This document shows, in pieces, positions 26,830 to 36,636 of a DNA stretch of 64,000 nucleotides; position 1 is the stretch's first letter, and each line of letters begins with the position of its first letter. Below the pieces are notes generated by a model. The model had not been told where the DNA came from. It saw only the letters and a list, made by a program, of their open reading frames with translations, and did no database searches. Both the position numbers and the translations under genes were made by a program. The DNA comes from Pseudomonas wayambapalatensis. Its GTDB lineage: Bacteria; Pseudomonadota; Gammaproteobacteria; Pseudomonadales; Pseudomonadaceae. Location of the stretch: positions 1,758,501 to 1,822,500 of the forward strand of contig CP077096.1 of NCBI GenBank assembly GCA_014268975.2. The letters are read 5' to 3'.

Positions 26830-27831
26830 TTAGACTTTCAGCACCAGCTTGCCGAAGTTTTCCCCGCTGAACAGCTTGAGCAGCGTTTCCGGGAAGGTTT
26901 CCAGCCCGTCCACAACATCCTCCTTGCTCTTGACCTTGCCACTGGCCAGCCAGCCAGCCATTTCCTGCGCAGCCTTGCCGTACTCCTTGACGTGGTCCAT
27001 CACCACGAAGCCTTCCATGCGCGCGCGGTTCACCAGCAGCGACAGGTAGTTGGCCGGCCCTTTCACCGCCTCCTTGTTGTTGTACTGGCTGATGGCGCCG
27101 CAGATCACCACGCGGGCCTTGAAATTCAGGCGGCTCAACACCGCGTCGAGGATGTCGCCACCGACGTTGTCGAAATACACATCCACGCCTTTGGGGCATT
27201 CGCGCTTGAGGCCGGCGAGCACGTCTTCGGCCTTGTAGTCGATGACACCATCGAAGCCCAGTTCATCCTTGAGGTACTGGCATTTCTGCGTGCCGCCGGC
27301 GATCCCCACGACGTGGCAGCCCTTGAGCTTGGCAATCTGCCCGGCGATGCTGCCAACCGCGCCGGCAGCGCCGGAAATGACAACGGTTTCGCCGGCCTTG
27401 GGCTGGCCGACGTCGAGCAGGGCGAAGTAGGCGGTCATGCCGGTCATGCCCAGCGCAGACAAATAGCGGGGCAGGGGTGCCAGGCGCGGGTCGATCTTGT
27501 GCAGGCCCTGGGGCGTGCCGGTGAAGTAGTCCTGTACGCCAAGGGCGCCGCTGACATGGTCGCCGGGCTTGTAGTCCGGATGTTTGGAGGCGACGACTTC
27601 GCCGACGCCCAGCGCGCGCATCACCTCACCCAGGCCCACCGGCGGGATGTAGGACTTGCCTTCGTTCATCCAGCCACGCATGGCGGGGTCCAGCGACAGG
27701 TAGAGGTTGCGCACCTGGATCTGGCCGTCTGTGGGTTCGGCGGCGGGGCCCTGCTGGTAGTCGAAATCTTCGCGGCGCACGGCACCGACGGGGCGTTTGG
27801 CGAGCAGGAAGCGGCGGTTGGTCTGGGTCAT
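26830..27831 (-). CDS. NADP-dependent oxidoreductase, CurA/YncB-like MDR family
   Basis: This 333-residue zinc-independent medium-chain reductase has the N-terminal RRFLLAKRPVG and LSLDPAMRGWMN segments, and a Rossmann site VVISGAAGAVGSIAGQIA with VVGIAGG. It also shows FDGVIDYKAEDV and VDVYFDNVGGDILD, typical of leukotriene B4 dehydrogenase/curcumin reductase relatives. It reduces activated C=C bonds of enones with NADPH in the cytoplasm. AGGGAGAG precedes the ATG at 27831; the open frame extends upstream but has no such site. It is convergent with pyrF and divergent from the SDR gene at 28061. Confidence 0.9.
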   Translation of the reverse strand: MTQTNRRFLLAKRPVGAVRREDFDYQQGPAAEPTDGQIQVRNLYLSLDPAMRGWMNEGKSYIPPVGLGEVMRALGVGEVVASKHPDYKPGDHVSGALGVQDYFTGTPQGLHKIDPRLAPLPRYLSALGMTGMTAYFALLDVGQPKAGETVVISGAAGAVGSIAGQIAKLKGCHVVGIAGGTQKCQYLKDELGFDGVIDYKAEDVLAGLKRECPKGVDVYFDNVGGDILDAVLSRLNFKARVVICGAISQYNNKEAVKGPANYLSLLVNRARMEGFVVMDHVKEYGKAAQEMAGWLASGKVKSKEDVVDGLETFPETLLKLFSGENFGKLVLKV

Positions 27832-28060
27832 GGTATCTCTCCCTGTAGATGGCAAAGCCTGTTGATAGACCGTCGAGCCTGGCCAGGCAAGGTTGACCGG
27901 GTTGGCGAATGCCCGGTAATCCACCTCGATGATCTGGCCGACAGCGCACAATCACTGCAAACGATGGTAGTCCAACCGTGCTCCTGATGATGCTGCCCAG
28001 CCGGGCGGTGCCCTGACTAGACTCGGTCTCTACTCGATCTCTGTGAAACAGGAGCCTGTG

Positions 28061-28822
28061 ATGAGCATGACTTTTTCTGGCCAGGTCGCCCTGGTCACCG
28101 GCGGTGCGGCAGGTATCGGCCGAGCCACGGCCCAGGCGTTCGCCGCCGAAGGGCTGAAGGTGGTGGTGGCAGACCTCGACGTGGCCGGTGGCGAGGCAAC
28201 CGTCGCACTGATTCGCGAAGCCGGTGGTGACGCGCTGTTCGTGACCTGCGATGTGACCCGCGACAGCGATGTGCGCCAGTTGCACGAGAAGATCATCGAC
28301 GTCTACGGCCGCCTGGACTACGCGTACAACAACGCCGGAATCGAGATCGAGAAGGGGCGTCTGGCCGAGGGTAGCGAGGCCGAGTTCGACGCGATCATGG
28401 GCGTCAACGTCAAAGGCGTCTGGTTATGCATGAAATACCAGTTGCCGCTGCTGCTTGCCCAGGGCGGTGGCGCGATCGTCAACACCGCGTCGGTGGCCGG
28501 GCTGGGCGCAGCACCCAAGATGAGCATCTATGCTGCGTCCAAGCACGCGGTGATCGGCCTGACCAAGTCGGCGGCCATCGAGTATGCGAAGAAGGGGATT
28601 CGGGTCAACGCGGTGTGCCCGGCAGTGATCGACACCGACATGTTCCGCCGCGCCTACGAGGCCGATCCGCGCAAGGCCGAGTTCGCCGCAGCGATGCACC
28701 CGGTCGGGCGCATCGGCAAGGTCGAGGAGATCGCCAGCGCGGTGCTTTATCTGTGCAGCGATGGGGCGAAGTTCACCACCGGCCATAGCCTGGTAGTGGA
28801 TGGTGGTGCGCTCGCGATCTGA
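28061..28822 (+). CDS. Classical SDR-family oxidoreductase
   Basis: This 253-residue classical short-chain dehydrogenase has TGGAAGIGRA for cofactor binding, YNNAGIE, an INTASVAG-type strand (NTASVAGLG) with the catalytic Ser, and YAASKHAVIG with the Tyr-Lys pair. It ends LVVDGGALAI. It probably uses NAD(P) on a small alcohol or ketone; the substrate is not recognisable. AGGAG at 28050-28054 supports ATG 28061. It is divergent from the CurA-like reductase, so the two may share a promoter region. Confidence 0.9.
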   Translation: MSMTFSGQVALVTGGAAGIGRATAQAFAAEGLKVVVADLDVAGGEATVALIREAGGDALFVTCDVTRDSDVRQLHEKIIDVYGRLDYAYNNAGIEIEKGRLAEGSEAEFDAIMGVNVKGVWLCMKYQLPLLLAQGGGAIVNTASVAGLGAAPKMSIYAASKHAVIGLTKSAAIEYAKKGIRVNAVCPAVIDTDMFRRAYEADPRKAEFAAAMHPVGRIGKVEEIASAVLYLCSDGAKFTTGHSLVVDGGALAI

Positions 28823-28829
28823 GAATGCG

Positions 28830-29681
28830 CTACCAGCGCGCCTGCAATTTGCCGCTGTGGAAGATGTCGCGCCGTTCCAGTCGGCCGACATCCTGATGCT
28901 TGGCAATGGCGTAGATACGGTCGAATAGGTCGCGCTGAACGTTGGTGAAGTAGCGTTTCAAGGCATCTTCCACCAGCGCGTCGTACTCGGTCTCGGTGAT
29001 AAAACGATAGACCTGGCGGTAATAGAAAAAGCCGATCTGGAACGCTAGCACTTCAGTGAAGTGGTTCGTTGGCGTGACAAAGCAGTTTTCCAGATCGACT
29101 GCCTGTGCGGGTTGGTTGCCTTTAACAGGCAGCATCAGGTTTCCAGCCCAAAGATCCATGTGGCTCACGCCGCGGCCATGTAGCGAGTGCAGCAGCTCGA
29201 AGGCGGTTTCTATCAGCTCGTTCACTCGCTGAGGCTGTTGCATCACCCAGTTGTACCCATCGATGTGGTCTTCCAGGTGTTCGATCAGCAAATAGAAGTG
29301 CTCAGGCAGGCCAAGGGCACCATGGCTGTAGCCGTAGCCCTTCAGCTTGGGGACCCGAGCGCCCCGCAAATTAGCCTCTCGGGTATTGATCAGTTCTTCC
29401 AGGCTCCAGTCGAACAGGCCGTTGCGCTTGCGAACGCCACGCTGGATTCGCCATTTCTTGCGCAGTGAATCCAAGCGCTCGCGTTTGACGAACAACCTGC
29501 TGTGCAAGCATTCCAATGGCTTGCTGACACGCTTGGCTATGGAGGCTTGGCCAATCACTTGCGCGAGCGCTTCACGCGTGGGTGTCGGAAGTGCTGCCTG
29601 AAGGTGCAACGTGGTCCGGCAGTGGTCAAAGGTGTGGGGGAAAAAACGCGAGCGAACCCAATCAAAACGCTTCACAAACAT
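28830..29681 (-). CDS. Kdo/InaA-family (lipopolysaccharide kinase-like) protein kinase
   Basis: This 283-residue protein has the core of a kinase fold. FYLLIEHLEDHIDGYN resembles a hinge, GVSHMDLWAGNLML is the HxDLxxxN catalytic loop, and AVDLENC replaces the DFG site with Asp. This arrangement is typical of the WaaP/InaA (lipopolysaccharide kinase) group. The N-terminus is rich in basic residues (MFVKRFDWVRSRF). It could phosphorylate LPS core sugar or a protein. ATG 29681 is chosen; TTG 29696 is an alternative. The gene and its upstream region (29700-29770) are more AT-rich than the neighbours, hinting at acquisition. Confidence 0.72.
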   Translation of the reverse strand: MFVKRFDWVRSRFFPHTFDHCRTTLHLQAALPTPTREALAQVIGQASIAKRVSKPLECLHSRLFVKRERLDSLRKKWRIQRGVRKRNGLFDWSLEELINTREANLRGARVPKLKGYGYSHGALGLPEHFYLLIEHLEDHIDGYNWVMQQPQRVNELIETAFELLHSLHGRGVSHMDLWAGNLMLPVKGNQPAQAVDLENCFVTPTNHFTEVLAFQIGFFYYRQVYRFITETEYDALVEDALKRYFTNVQRDLFDRIYAIAKHQDVGRLERRDIFHSGKLQARW

Positions 29682-29783
29682 CCTTGTTAGTATCAAAAAG
29701 CCATCGTCATATTTTTGTAATGTTACACTTTTTTAATCTTTTTGACATTTGTTCATTTCTCTTGCGCTGACCACTGCAGACAT

Positions 29784-30977
29784 TTAATTCTTTAGCGTCT
29801 GGCGACTTGCTCTGCATGTACGCTTGCCAGGGGAGTAGAGGGCTTTCGCAACAGCAACGCAGGCCACTGACAGGGCCATCCCGAACAACACCAGCGCCAT
29901 GCGCGAGCCGAGGCGATCACTGAGCAGCCCGGTGAAGATCACCGGCAGGCTGAAACCCAGGTAGGCGAGCAGGAAAAAACCGGCGCTGGCGCGGGTCTTC
30001 TGGTTCCCTGCAAGAGTGTTTACCGCCGCCAGCCCACCAAGATAGATGAAGCCATAGCAGGCGCTGCTGGCGGCCACTGCGCCTGCCAGTACCGCTGCCA
30101 GCCTGCCGTTTTCGGCACCCCAGGCCAACAGGGCGTAGCTCAGTGGCAGGATCGCCAGGCCGAGCAGCGTGGCGCGCACGCTTGCCAGGCGCCGAGCCAG
30201 CGGCTGGAACAGCAGGCCGCAACTGATTACGCAGAAGGTGGAAAAGCCCGACCACTCGCTCAGCCCGTGCTGGCGCAGTACACCGGGCAGCAGCGCGATG
30301 ACCAGCCCGGTGCAGGCCCAGGCCAGCAGGATCGCCAGGCCGAAAGGCAGGCTGCCGGGTGGATAGCAGGGCAGGCGCAGCATGGCGCCGTGTTGTGTCG
30401 GACGACGGTCAGGCAGGCGCCACACCAGCAATAGGGCGACGGCGGCCAGCAGCAGTTGCAGGTAGAAGCTACCCGGGCTCAGGCTCGGGCCACGCAACAG
30501 GAACAGACTTGTCAGTGCCGCACCCAGCCCGAAGCCCAACGAGGTGCTGGCGGTTACCCAGTTGGCAGCCCGGGTACTGTCAGCGCCGCCCAGCAGTTCT
30601 CCCATGTAGGCGGTCGCGGTGGTCGTCGCCAAGGCCGTACCGACGCCCATCAGCAGGCGGGTCATGGCGAGGGTTTCGAGGCCGGGTGCGAGCAGGACGA
30701 GGGTTGTGGCCAGCATCGACAGTAGCAATGCGGCCATGATCAGGGGGCGGCGGCCGACCCGGTCCGCCAAGCCACCGAAGGCCAGCAGCACGGGAAGCAC
30801 ACCCAGTACATAGCTGGAGAATGCCAGGGCAGTGGCAGCGGCGCCGTATCCGGACAGGTCGGCGTAGGTGGTGTAGAGCGGTGCCTGCAGATTCACGGCG
30901 AGGGTGATCAGGCACAGGGCGAAGGCCAGGCGGGCGGGCATGGAGAGTCCATAGGCAAGAGGGTGGTGCAGCCACAT
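29784..30977 (-). CDS. MFS transporter
   Basis: This 397-residue protein has twelve hydrophobic segments. The signature GLADRVGRRPLIMAALL lies between helices two and three, and LLSDRLGSRMALV at the equivalent place in the second half. It is a drug/metabolite exporter type of the major facilitator superfamily; the cargo is unknown. It is transcribed divergently from a MocR-type regulator, and such pairs usually regulate the transporter. The start is ATG 30977 by frame, although no strong ribosome binding site is seen; ATG 30941 is an alternative. Confidence 0.85.
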   Translation of the reverse strand: MWLHHPLAYGLSMPARLAFALCLITLAVNLQAPLYTTYADLSGYGAAATALAFSSYVLGVLPVLLAFGGLADRVGRRPLIMAALLLSMLATTLVLLAPGLETLAMTRLLMGVGTALATTTATAYMGELLGGADSTRAANWVTASTSLGFGLGAALTSLFLLRGPSLSPGSFYLQLLLAAVALLLVWRLPDRRPTQHGAMLRLPCYPPGSLPFGLAILLAWACTGLVIALLPGVLRQHGLSEWSGFSTFCVISCGLLFQPLARRLASVRATLLGLAILPLSYALLAWGAENGRLAAVLAGAVAASSACYGFIYLGGLAAVNTLAGNQKTRASAGFFLLAYLGFSLPVIFTGLLSDRLGSRMALVLFGMALSVACVAVAKALYSPGKRTCRASRQTLKN

Positions 30978-31061
30978 TGGCGTGATCACGATGCAGCGAC
31001 AAGGCACACATTTACGCGATTTATGCTTAACTGTTCCCTTGAAAAAAACAAACACTTCACC
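30978..31061. promoter_or_regulatory. Divergent MFS/MocR promoter region
   Basis: This 84-base intergenic region must hold both promoters. It contains a perfect 10-bp palindrome, cgtgatcacg at 30981-30990, and is AT-rich on the right. MocR proteins typically bind here, so an operator is plausible but unproved. Confidence 0.4.
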
Positions 31062-32459
31062 ATGCACATTCCTCTGGATCGCCTCAGCCGCACACCTCTG
31101 GTGCAACAACTTACCGAGCATCTGCAAGCCTGGATCGAGACACAGCGCCTGCGCCCCGGTGCGCGGCTGCCGTCGATTCGCACCTTGGCCAGCACTCTAG
31201 ACGTCAGCCAATCCTGTGTGATCGACGCTTATGACCGTCTGGTGGCCATTGGCTGGCTCGAGGCGCGCCATGGTGCCGGCTTCTTCGTCGCCGAGCGCAA
31301 GCCGGGGGTGGCCCAGGAGGATGCCATGGCCTGGGGCGATGCCATCGATGGCAGTTGGCGGCAGTTCAGCGACGGCCACGATGCCATGCTCAAGCTCGGT
31401 TGTGGCTGGCTGCCCACCGCCTGGCATGCGCGTGAGGCCCTGGCCCAGGCGATACGTCTGGTCAGCCGTGGCGACCCCGAAGACCTGTTCCGCTATTGCT
31501 CGCCGCTGGGGTTGGCCAGCCTGCGCCAGCAGTTGCACAAGCGCCTGTCGCAGCTGGATATCCCCACCGCTCCTGAACGCATTCTCACCACGCAAGGCGG
31601 CAGCCATGGCCTTGACCTGCTGGTGCGGACCCTGCTCAAGCCCGGCGATACGGTGGTGGTCGAAAGCCCCGGCTACTACAACTTGTTCACCCTGCTGCGT
31701 CAGCATCAAGTGCACATGCTGCCTTTGCCGCGCACGCCTTCGGGCCCTGATGTGCAGGCGCTCGAGCGGCTGCTGGTCGAGCATCGCCCGCGTTGCCTGT
31801 TCGTCAACAGTCTGTACCAGAACCCGACTGGCACCAGCCTCAGCCCCAAGACCGCCTATCGCTTGCTGGAGCTGGCACGCGAGCATGACCTGCGGATCGT
31901 CGAGGATGACATCTACGCAGACTTCCAGGACGGCCCGGCCACGCGGCTGGCGACGCTGGACAGCGAACAGCGGGTGATCTACCTGGGCAGCTTTTCCAAG
32001 ACCCTGAGCAGTGCCCTGCGGGTCGGCTACATCGCCGCCGACGCCGAGCTGATCGGCCAACTGGCGCAGTTGAAGATGGTGACCGGTATCGGCACTTCAC
32101 GCTTCGTCGAGCAAGTGGTCGGGCAGATGCTAGCCAACGGCAGCTACCGCAAGAGCGTGCAGCGTTTGCGGCTGCGCCTGGCCCAGCACATGGCCAAGTT
32201 GCTGGGGCAACTGGAAGCGTTCGGGTGGGAGGTGTTCTGCGAGCCCTATGGCGGCATGTTCGTCTGGGCGCGGGTGCCGGGCCGGGATTTCGCCTGGCTC
32301 GATCGCCTGGCGCTGGAGCATTCGGTGCTGCTGACCCCGGGCAGCGCTTTCGATCATCTGGGAGCCGACAGCGACTGGCTGCGCATCAATGTCGCGTACG
32401 GGCAGGACATCCGCGCCCAGGCCTTCTTCTCACATGCAGGGCGACCTGCAGATAGCTGA
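31062..32459 (+). CDS. MocR/PdxR-like regulator (GntR HTH fused to aminotransferase)
   Basis: This 465-residue protein has an N-terminal winged helix (residues ~5-75, QTQRLRPG-like RLRPGARLPSIRTLASTLDVS) and a fold-type I aminotransferase domain. The latter has TTQGGSHGLDLLVRTLLKPGD, VNSLYQNPTG, EDDIYADF, and the PLP Lys in YLGSFSKTLSSALRVGY. It probably senses PLP or an amino compound and controls the divergent MFS gene. The start at ATG 31062 fits the HTH domain. An ATG at 31023 would add 13 residues with no better ribosome binding site. Confidence 0.9.
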   Translation: MHIPLDRLSRTPLVQQLTEHLQAWIETQRLRPGARLPSIRTLASTLDVSQSCVIDAYDRLVAIGWLEARHGAGFFVAERKPGVAQEDAMAWGDAIDGSWRQFSDGHDAMLKLGCGWLPTAWHAREALAQAIRLVSRGDPEDLFRYCSPLGLASLRQQLHKRLSQLDIPTAPERILTTQGGSHGLDLLVRTLLKPGDTVVVESPGYYNLFTLLRQHQVHMLPLPRTPSGPDVQALERLLVEHRPRCLFVNSLYQNPTGTSLSPKTAYRLLELAREHDLRIVEDDIYADFQDGPATRLATLDSEQRVIYLGSFSKTLSSALRVGYIAADAELIGQLAQLKMVTGIGTSRFVEQVVGQMLANGSYRKSVQRLRLRLAQHMAKLLGQLEAFGWEVFCEPYGGMFVWARVPGRDFAWLDRLALEHSVLLTPGSAFDHLGADSDWLRINVAYGQDIRAQAFFSHAGRPADS

Positions 32460-32575
32460 AAACGACAGGGGCATAGCTATTTGACACCATTCTGACGTCA
32501 AGCCCTTGTGAGCCGGCCGGCACGGTTGTCACTCTTGGTATTCGGGAACACCTGAATGGGCAAGGGGGAGCGGCG

Positions 32576-34519
32576 ATGGGGGCGACCAAGCGCGGTAGTC
32601 TGTCCAATCTGGGCATGGCACGTAAACTCGGCCTGGGCTTCGCCCTGGTGCTGCTGTTGACCCTGGCGGTGGCGGCCATCGGAGTGTACGCCCTGAACAA
32701 TGTCGGCCAGCGCTTCGATGGGCTGCGCCAGATGGGCGAGGTCAATACCGACCTGCTGCGCCTGCGCCAGCATGAGCAGGCCTTCGCCCTGCGTTCCGAC
32801 ATCAAGGAGGCCGAGGCGCTGCGTGCGGGCTTGCAGACGTTGCTCGAGCGCGTACGTGGCCTGCCGGCACTGGCGGCGAGCGAGGCGGATCTCAATGCCT
32901 ATGGCCAGGCGTTCGATGCCTTTGTCGAGGCCGTGCAGGCCAAGGAGCTGGCGCTGGATACGGCTGGCTGGTCGGTTTCCAGCGTCGCCAACAATCTCGA
33001 TGTGCTGCAGGCCGGGCTGGCGGACGATGGCGCCTACACCCTCAAGCAGTCTCAGGGCCAGCAGGGCAGCGAGTTTCTCGATCAGGCCGCGCAGGTGGCC
33101 CAGGTCTCGCGCCTGATGCTGCAGGCGATGGACGAGGCGCGGGTGCGTCTGGAGCAGGGGCGCAAGGGGGAAGAGGCGGTGTCCGCCGGGCGCATCGCAC
33201 AGACGGTCGAGGCGGCGAATCTGGTCGATCAGCTCAAGACCTCCGTCACCGATTCCGGTTACCAGAGCGTGCTGGGTGAAGTGGCCGGGCATATCGCCAC
33301 CTTCTCCGACAAACTCAACGAATACACCGATGAACTGGCCAAGGAGCAGGGCACCAAGACCCAGTTGCAGGCCAGCGCCGAACAGGTCACCAGCCGGGTT
33401 GACCAGGCTTATGCGGCGCAGCAGGAAGCCATGCGCCAGGAGCTGCTGCACAACGCGCTGGCCATCGCCATCGCCACGGCCCTGGCGTTGCTGGTGGGCA
33501 TCGTTGCCGCCTGGCTGATCACGCGCGCCGTGGTAGGGCCGCTCAAACGGGTGATCGACAGCGCCCAGCGCATCGCGGCCGGCGATCTGGTGGTCGAGGC
33601 GCAAGTGGCGGGGCGCGATGAGGTGGGGCAACTCACCCTGGCCATGCAGCAGATGGCCGCGGGGCTGTCAGGTATCGTCAGCGGATTGCAGCAGGGCATC
33701 GAACAATTGGCCGGCAACGCCCAGGCGCTGTCGGCGGTGACCGAGCAGACCAACCGCGAGGTGGGCAGCCAGAAGGAGGAGACCGAACAGGTCGCCACCG
33801 CGATGCAGCAGATGACCGCGACCGTGCACGATGTGGCGCGCAATGCCGAGGAGGCAGCGCAGGCGGCACAGGATGCCGACGACAAGGTCGAGTCCGGTCA
33901 GCAGGTGGTGCGCCAGAGCATGCAGCGCATCGAACAGCTGGCCGAGGCTGCGGAAACCGCCAGCGCCGGCATCGACAGCCTGAGTGCCGAGATCCACACC
34001 ATCGGCGATGTACTGGAAGTGATCAAGAGCGTCGCCGAGCAGACCAACCTGCTGGCGCTCAACGCGGCGATCGAGGCCGCGCGCGCCGGTGAGCAGGGCC
34101 GTGGTTTTGCTGTGGTGGCTGATGAAGTGCGGGCCTTGGCGCGGCGTACCCGGCAGTCGACCGAGGAGATCGAGCGCCTGGTGGCCAGCCTGCGCGGCAA
34201 TGCCCAGCAGTCGGTGGCGCAGATTCGTGGCAGTACCGAGCTGGTGCGCATGGCCGTGGCCGATGCGCTGCATACCGAAAGCGCCCTGGGCAGCATCGCC
34301 TCGGCGGTGTCGCTGATCCAGCAGATGAACCAGCAGATCGCTGCGGCAGCGGAGCAGCAGAGCTCGGTGGCCGAGGAGATCAGCCGCAGCGTCACACAGA
34401 TTCGCGGCAGTGCGGATCAGGCGGCGCTGGCGATGCAGGACAATGCGCGGTCGAGTGTGGAGCTGGCGCAGTTGGGGGATGAGTTGAAGGGGATGGTGGG
34501 GCATTTCCGCTTGGGATGA
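32576..34519 (+). CDS. Methyl-accepting chemotaxis protein with HBM-type sensor domain
   Basis: This 647-residue receptor has a first transmembrane helix (residues ~15-40), a long all-helical periplasmic domain (~40-280) of the helical bimodular (HBM) type known from McpS of P. putida, and a second helix (~283-305). A HAMP domain ([19 protein letters not shown]) and the signalling hairpin with [20 protein letters not shown] follow. HBM receptors sense organic acids such as TCA intermediates; the ligand here is not known. It works at the pole with CheA/CheW. No CheR-binding pentapeptide is seen at the C-terminus. Confidence 0.92.
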   Translation: MGATKRGSLSNLGMARKLGLGFALVLLLTLAVAAIGVYALNNVGQRFDGLRQMGEVNTDLLRLRQHEQAFALRSDIKEAEALRAGLQTLLERVRGLPALAASEADLNAYGQAFDAFVEAVQAKELALDTAGWSVSSVANNLDVLQAGLADDGAYTLKQSQGQQGSEFLDQAAQVAQVSRLMLQAMDEARVRLEQGRKGEEAVSAGRIAQTVEAANLVDQLKTSVTDSGYQSVLGEVAGHIATFSDKLNEYTDELAKEQGTKTQLQASAEQVTSRVDQAYAAQQEAMRQELLHNALAIAIATALALLVGIVAAWLITRAVVGPLKRVIDSAQRIAAGDLVVEAQVAGRDEVGQLTLAMQQMAAGLSGIVSGLQQGIEQLAGNAQALSAVTEQTNREVGSQKEETEQVATAMQQMTATVHDVARNAEEAAQAAQDADDKVESGQQVVRQSMQRIEQLAEAAETASAGIDSLSAEIHTIGDVLEVIKSVAEQTNLLALNAAIEAARAGEQGRGFAVVADEVRALARRTRQSTEEIERLVASLRGNAQQSVAQIRGSTELVRMAVADALHTESALGSIASAVSLIQQMNQQIAAAAEQQSSVAEEISRSVTQIRGSADQAALAMQDNARSSVELAQLGDELKGMVGHFRLG

Positions 34520-34522
34520 GGC

Positions 34523-34556
34523 TGGCCTCTTCGCGGGCAAGCCCGCTCCCACAGGT
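34523..34556. repeat. P. putida-type REP element
   Basis: The core gcctcttcgcgggcaagccc, then gctcccacagg, matches the P. putida REP consensus. It lies four bases after the chemoreceptor stop. A second, diverged copy in inverted orientation follows at 34586-34633. Confidence 0.8.
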
Positions 34557-34585
34557 ACGGCGCAGCCTTCAATACTGCTGGACCT

Positions 34586-34633
34586 CTGTAGGAGCGGCGG
34601 TTCGCCGCTGCGACTTGCCCGCGAAGAGGTCGG
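34586..34633. repeat. Diverged REP element, inverted relative to 34523
   Basis: The sequence ctgtaggagcggcggttcgc ... gcgacttgcccgcgaagagg is the reverse form of the REP unit with an altered centre. Together with 34523-34556 it makes a REP pair between convergent genes and may help end transcription. Confidence 0.65.
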
Positions 34634-34652
34634 TACAGGCAACCAATAACCT

Positions 34653-35843
34653 TTACCCCTTGCGCGGACTCAGTATCAGCAAGGTAATCACCCCCGCCAC
34701 GATCCCCCAGAACGCCGAGCCGATCGAGAACAGCGTCAGCCCCGAAGCCGTCACCATGAAGGTGATCAGCGCCGCCTCACGCTCCCGTGCCTCGCTCATC
34801 GCCACGGTCAACCCGTTCATGATCGAGCCGAACAGCGCCAGCGCCGCGATCGACAGCACCAGCTCCTTTGGCAGCGCCGCGAACAGCGCCGCCAAGGTCG
34901 CGCCGAACACCCCGGCGATGCCATAGAAGATTCCACACCAGAGCGCCGCGGTATAGCGCTTGGCCGGGTCTTCATGGGCATGCGGGCCGGTGCAGATCGC
35001 CGCGCTGATGGCTGCCAGGTTGACCCCATGCGAACCGAAGGGTGCCAGCAGCAGCGAGGCGAAACCGGTCGCCGAGATCAGCGGCGAGGCCGGCACCTGG
35101 TAGCCGTCGGCGCGCAGCACGGCAACGCCGGGCATGTTCTGCGAGGTCATCGCCACCACGAACAGCGGGATGCCGATGCTGATGGTCGCTGCCAACGAGA
35201 AGCTCGGCGTGGTCCAGACCGGTTTTGCCACCTCCAGATTGAAGTGGCTGAAGTCCAGCAGCCCCAGCATGCCGGACAGCGTCGTGCCGACCACCAGCGC
35301 GGCCAGCACGCAATAGCGCGGCGACAGGCGCTTGACCAGCAGGTAGCTGAAGAACATGCCCAGTACCAGCAGAGTGCGATGCTGGGCGGCGACGAAGATT
35401 TCGCTGCCGATCTTGAACAGGATCCCAGCCAGCAAGGCCGACGCCAGCGACGCCGGAATACGCCGCACCAGGCGCTCGAAACTGCCGGTCAAGCCGCAGA
35501 CCAGCACCAGCACGGCGCAGGTGATGTAAGCGCCGATGGCTTCGCCATAGCTGACACCGCCAAGGCTGGTGATCAGCAACGCTGCGCCCGGCGTCGACCA
35601 GGCCACGGTGATCGGGGTGCGGTAGCGCAGTGACAGGCCGATGCTGCACACCGCCATGCCGATCGACAGGGCCCATATCCACGAGGAAATCTGCGCGGTG
35701 GTCAACCCGGCGGCCTGGCCAGCCTGGAACATCAGTACCAGGGAGCTGGTATAGCCGGTCAGCATGGCGATGAAACCGGCGACCACCGCTGATGGGGCGC
35801 TGTCCGCCAGTGGGCGCAGACGCGTGGAAGTGGCGTCGGTCAT
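34653..35843 (-). CDS. BenE-family benzoate/aromatic acid transporter
   Basis: This 396-residue protein of about twelve hydrophobic segments has the BenE signatures WIWALSIGMAVCSIGL, TPITVAWSTPGAALL, GSEIF and PFGSHGVNLAAISAAICTGP. It is an inner-membrane symporter for benzoate-like compounds. No ben catabolic gene lies nearby, so the substrate may differ. The start at ATG 35843 is chosen because AAGGAA precedes it; the ATG at 35861 lies upstream of that site. Confidence 0.88.
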   Translation of the reverse strand: MTDATSTRLRPLADSAPSAVVAGFIAMLTGYTSSLVLMFQAGQAAGLTTAQISSWIWALSIGMAVCSIGLSLRYRTPITVAWSTPGAALLITSLGGVSYGEAIGAYITCAVLVLVCGLTGSFERLVRRIPASLASALLAGILFKIGSEIFVAAQHRTLLVLGMFFSYLLVKRLSPRYCVLAALVVGTTLSGMLGLLDFSHFNLEVAKPVWTTPSFSLAATISIGIPLFVVAMTSQNMPGVAVLRADGYQVPASPLISATGFASLLLAPFGSHGVNLAAISAAICTGPHAHEDPAKRYTAALWCGIFYGIAGVFGATLAALFAALPKELVLSIAALALFGSIMNGLTVAMSEAREREAALITFMVTASGLTLFSIGSAFWGIVAGVITLLILSPRKG

Positions 35844-35985
35844 GGGGCATTCCTTGTTCATGTAAGCAGTTTTTTCAGATTAACGCGGGCGAATCGGAAG
35901 CTTGCCATACAGCAGTCATTGCTTTTAGCCGTACAGTCCCCAACTATTGGGCGCTGACCTGCAACTGCACAGGAGGGGAGGGGCG

Positions 35986-36588
35986 ATGTACAAGGTTTAT
36001 GGGGATTACCAGTCGGGCAACTGCTACAAGATCAAGTTGATGCTGAATCTCCTGGGGCGCCCATATGAGTGGCACTCGGTGGACATTCTCAAAGGCGAAA
36101 CCGAGACCCCCGAGTTTCTGGCCAGAAACCCCAATGGCAAGGTACCGGTGCTGGAGCTCGAAGACGGTACTTGCCTGTGGGAATCCAACGCGATCCTCAA
36201 CTTCCTCGCCGATGGCAGCGAGTTCCTGCCGGCCGAGCCGCGCTTGCGCACCCAGGTGCTGCAATGGCAGTTCTTCGAACAGTACAGCCATGAGCCTTAC
36301 ATCGCCGTGGCGCGTTTCATCCAGTTCTACCTGGGGTTGCCGGACGAGCGCCTCGAGGAATATCGCAAGTTGCACAAGGGTGGCTACAAGGCCCTCAAGG
36401 TGATGGAGCGTCAGTTGCAGATGACGCCGTACCTGGTGGGCGAGCACTATTCGATCGCTGATGTCGCGTTGTATGCCTACACCCACGTGGCGCAGCAGGG
36501 TGGGTTCGACCTGGCCGAGTATCCGGGGGTGAGGGCCTGGCTGGTGCGGGTGGCCAGCCATCCGCGGCATGTGCCGATGGTGGATTGA
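35986..36588 (+). CDS. Glutathione S-transferase family protein
   Basis: This is a 200-residue protein. The N-terminal thioredoxin-like domain begins YKVYGDYQSGNCYKIKLML and carries the GNP-type NPNGKVPVLELED and ESNAIL motifs for glutathione binding. The C-terminal domain is all-helical, with YSIADVALYAYTHVA at its N-capping box. It conjugates or exchanges glutathione in the cytoplasm. AGGAGGGGAGG immediately upstream is a very strong ribosome binding site for ATG 35986. It is divergent from the BenE transporter. Confidence 0.92.
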   Translation: MYKVYGDYQSGNCYKIKLMLNLLGRPYEWHSVDILKGETETPEFLARNPNGKVPVLELEDGTCLWESNAILNFLADGSEFLPAEPRLRTQVLQWQFFEQYSHEPYIAVARFIQFYLGLPDERLEEYRKLHKGGYKALKVMERQLQMTPYLVGEHYSIADVALYAYTHVAQQGGFDLAEYPGVRAWLVRVASHPRHVPMVD

Positions 36589-36590
36589 TC

Positions 36591-36632
36591 GGCCTGGCAG
36601 CGGCGCAGCCCTTGTGGCGGCCGCTGCAGGCC
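36591..36632. terminator. Imperfect inverted repeat between convergent genes
   Basis: The segment ggcctggcagcggc pairs with gccgctgcaggcc with one unpaired base, between the glutathione transferase stop and the glutaredoxin-like stop. It is a candidate bidirectional terminator without T-runs. Confidence 0.45.
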
Positions 36633-36636
36633 AGGC

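Noticed and set aside
30981..30990. cgtgatcacg as a proved operator of the MocR regulator
   Set aside because: A 10-bp palindrome is common by chance in GC-rich DNA and no second site was found; it is only mentioned in the promoter region.
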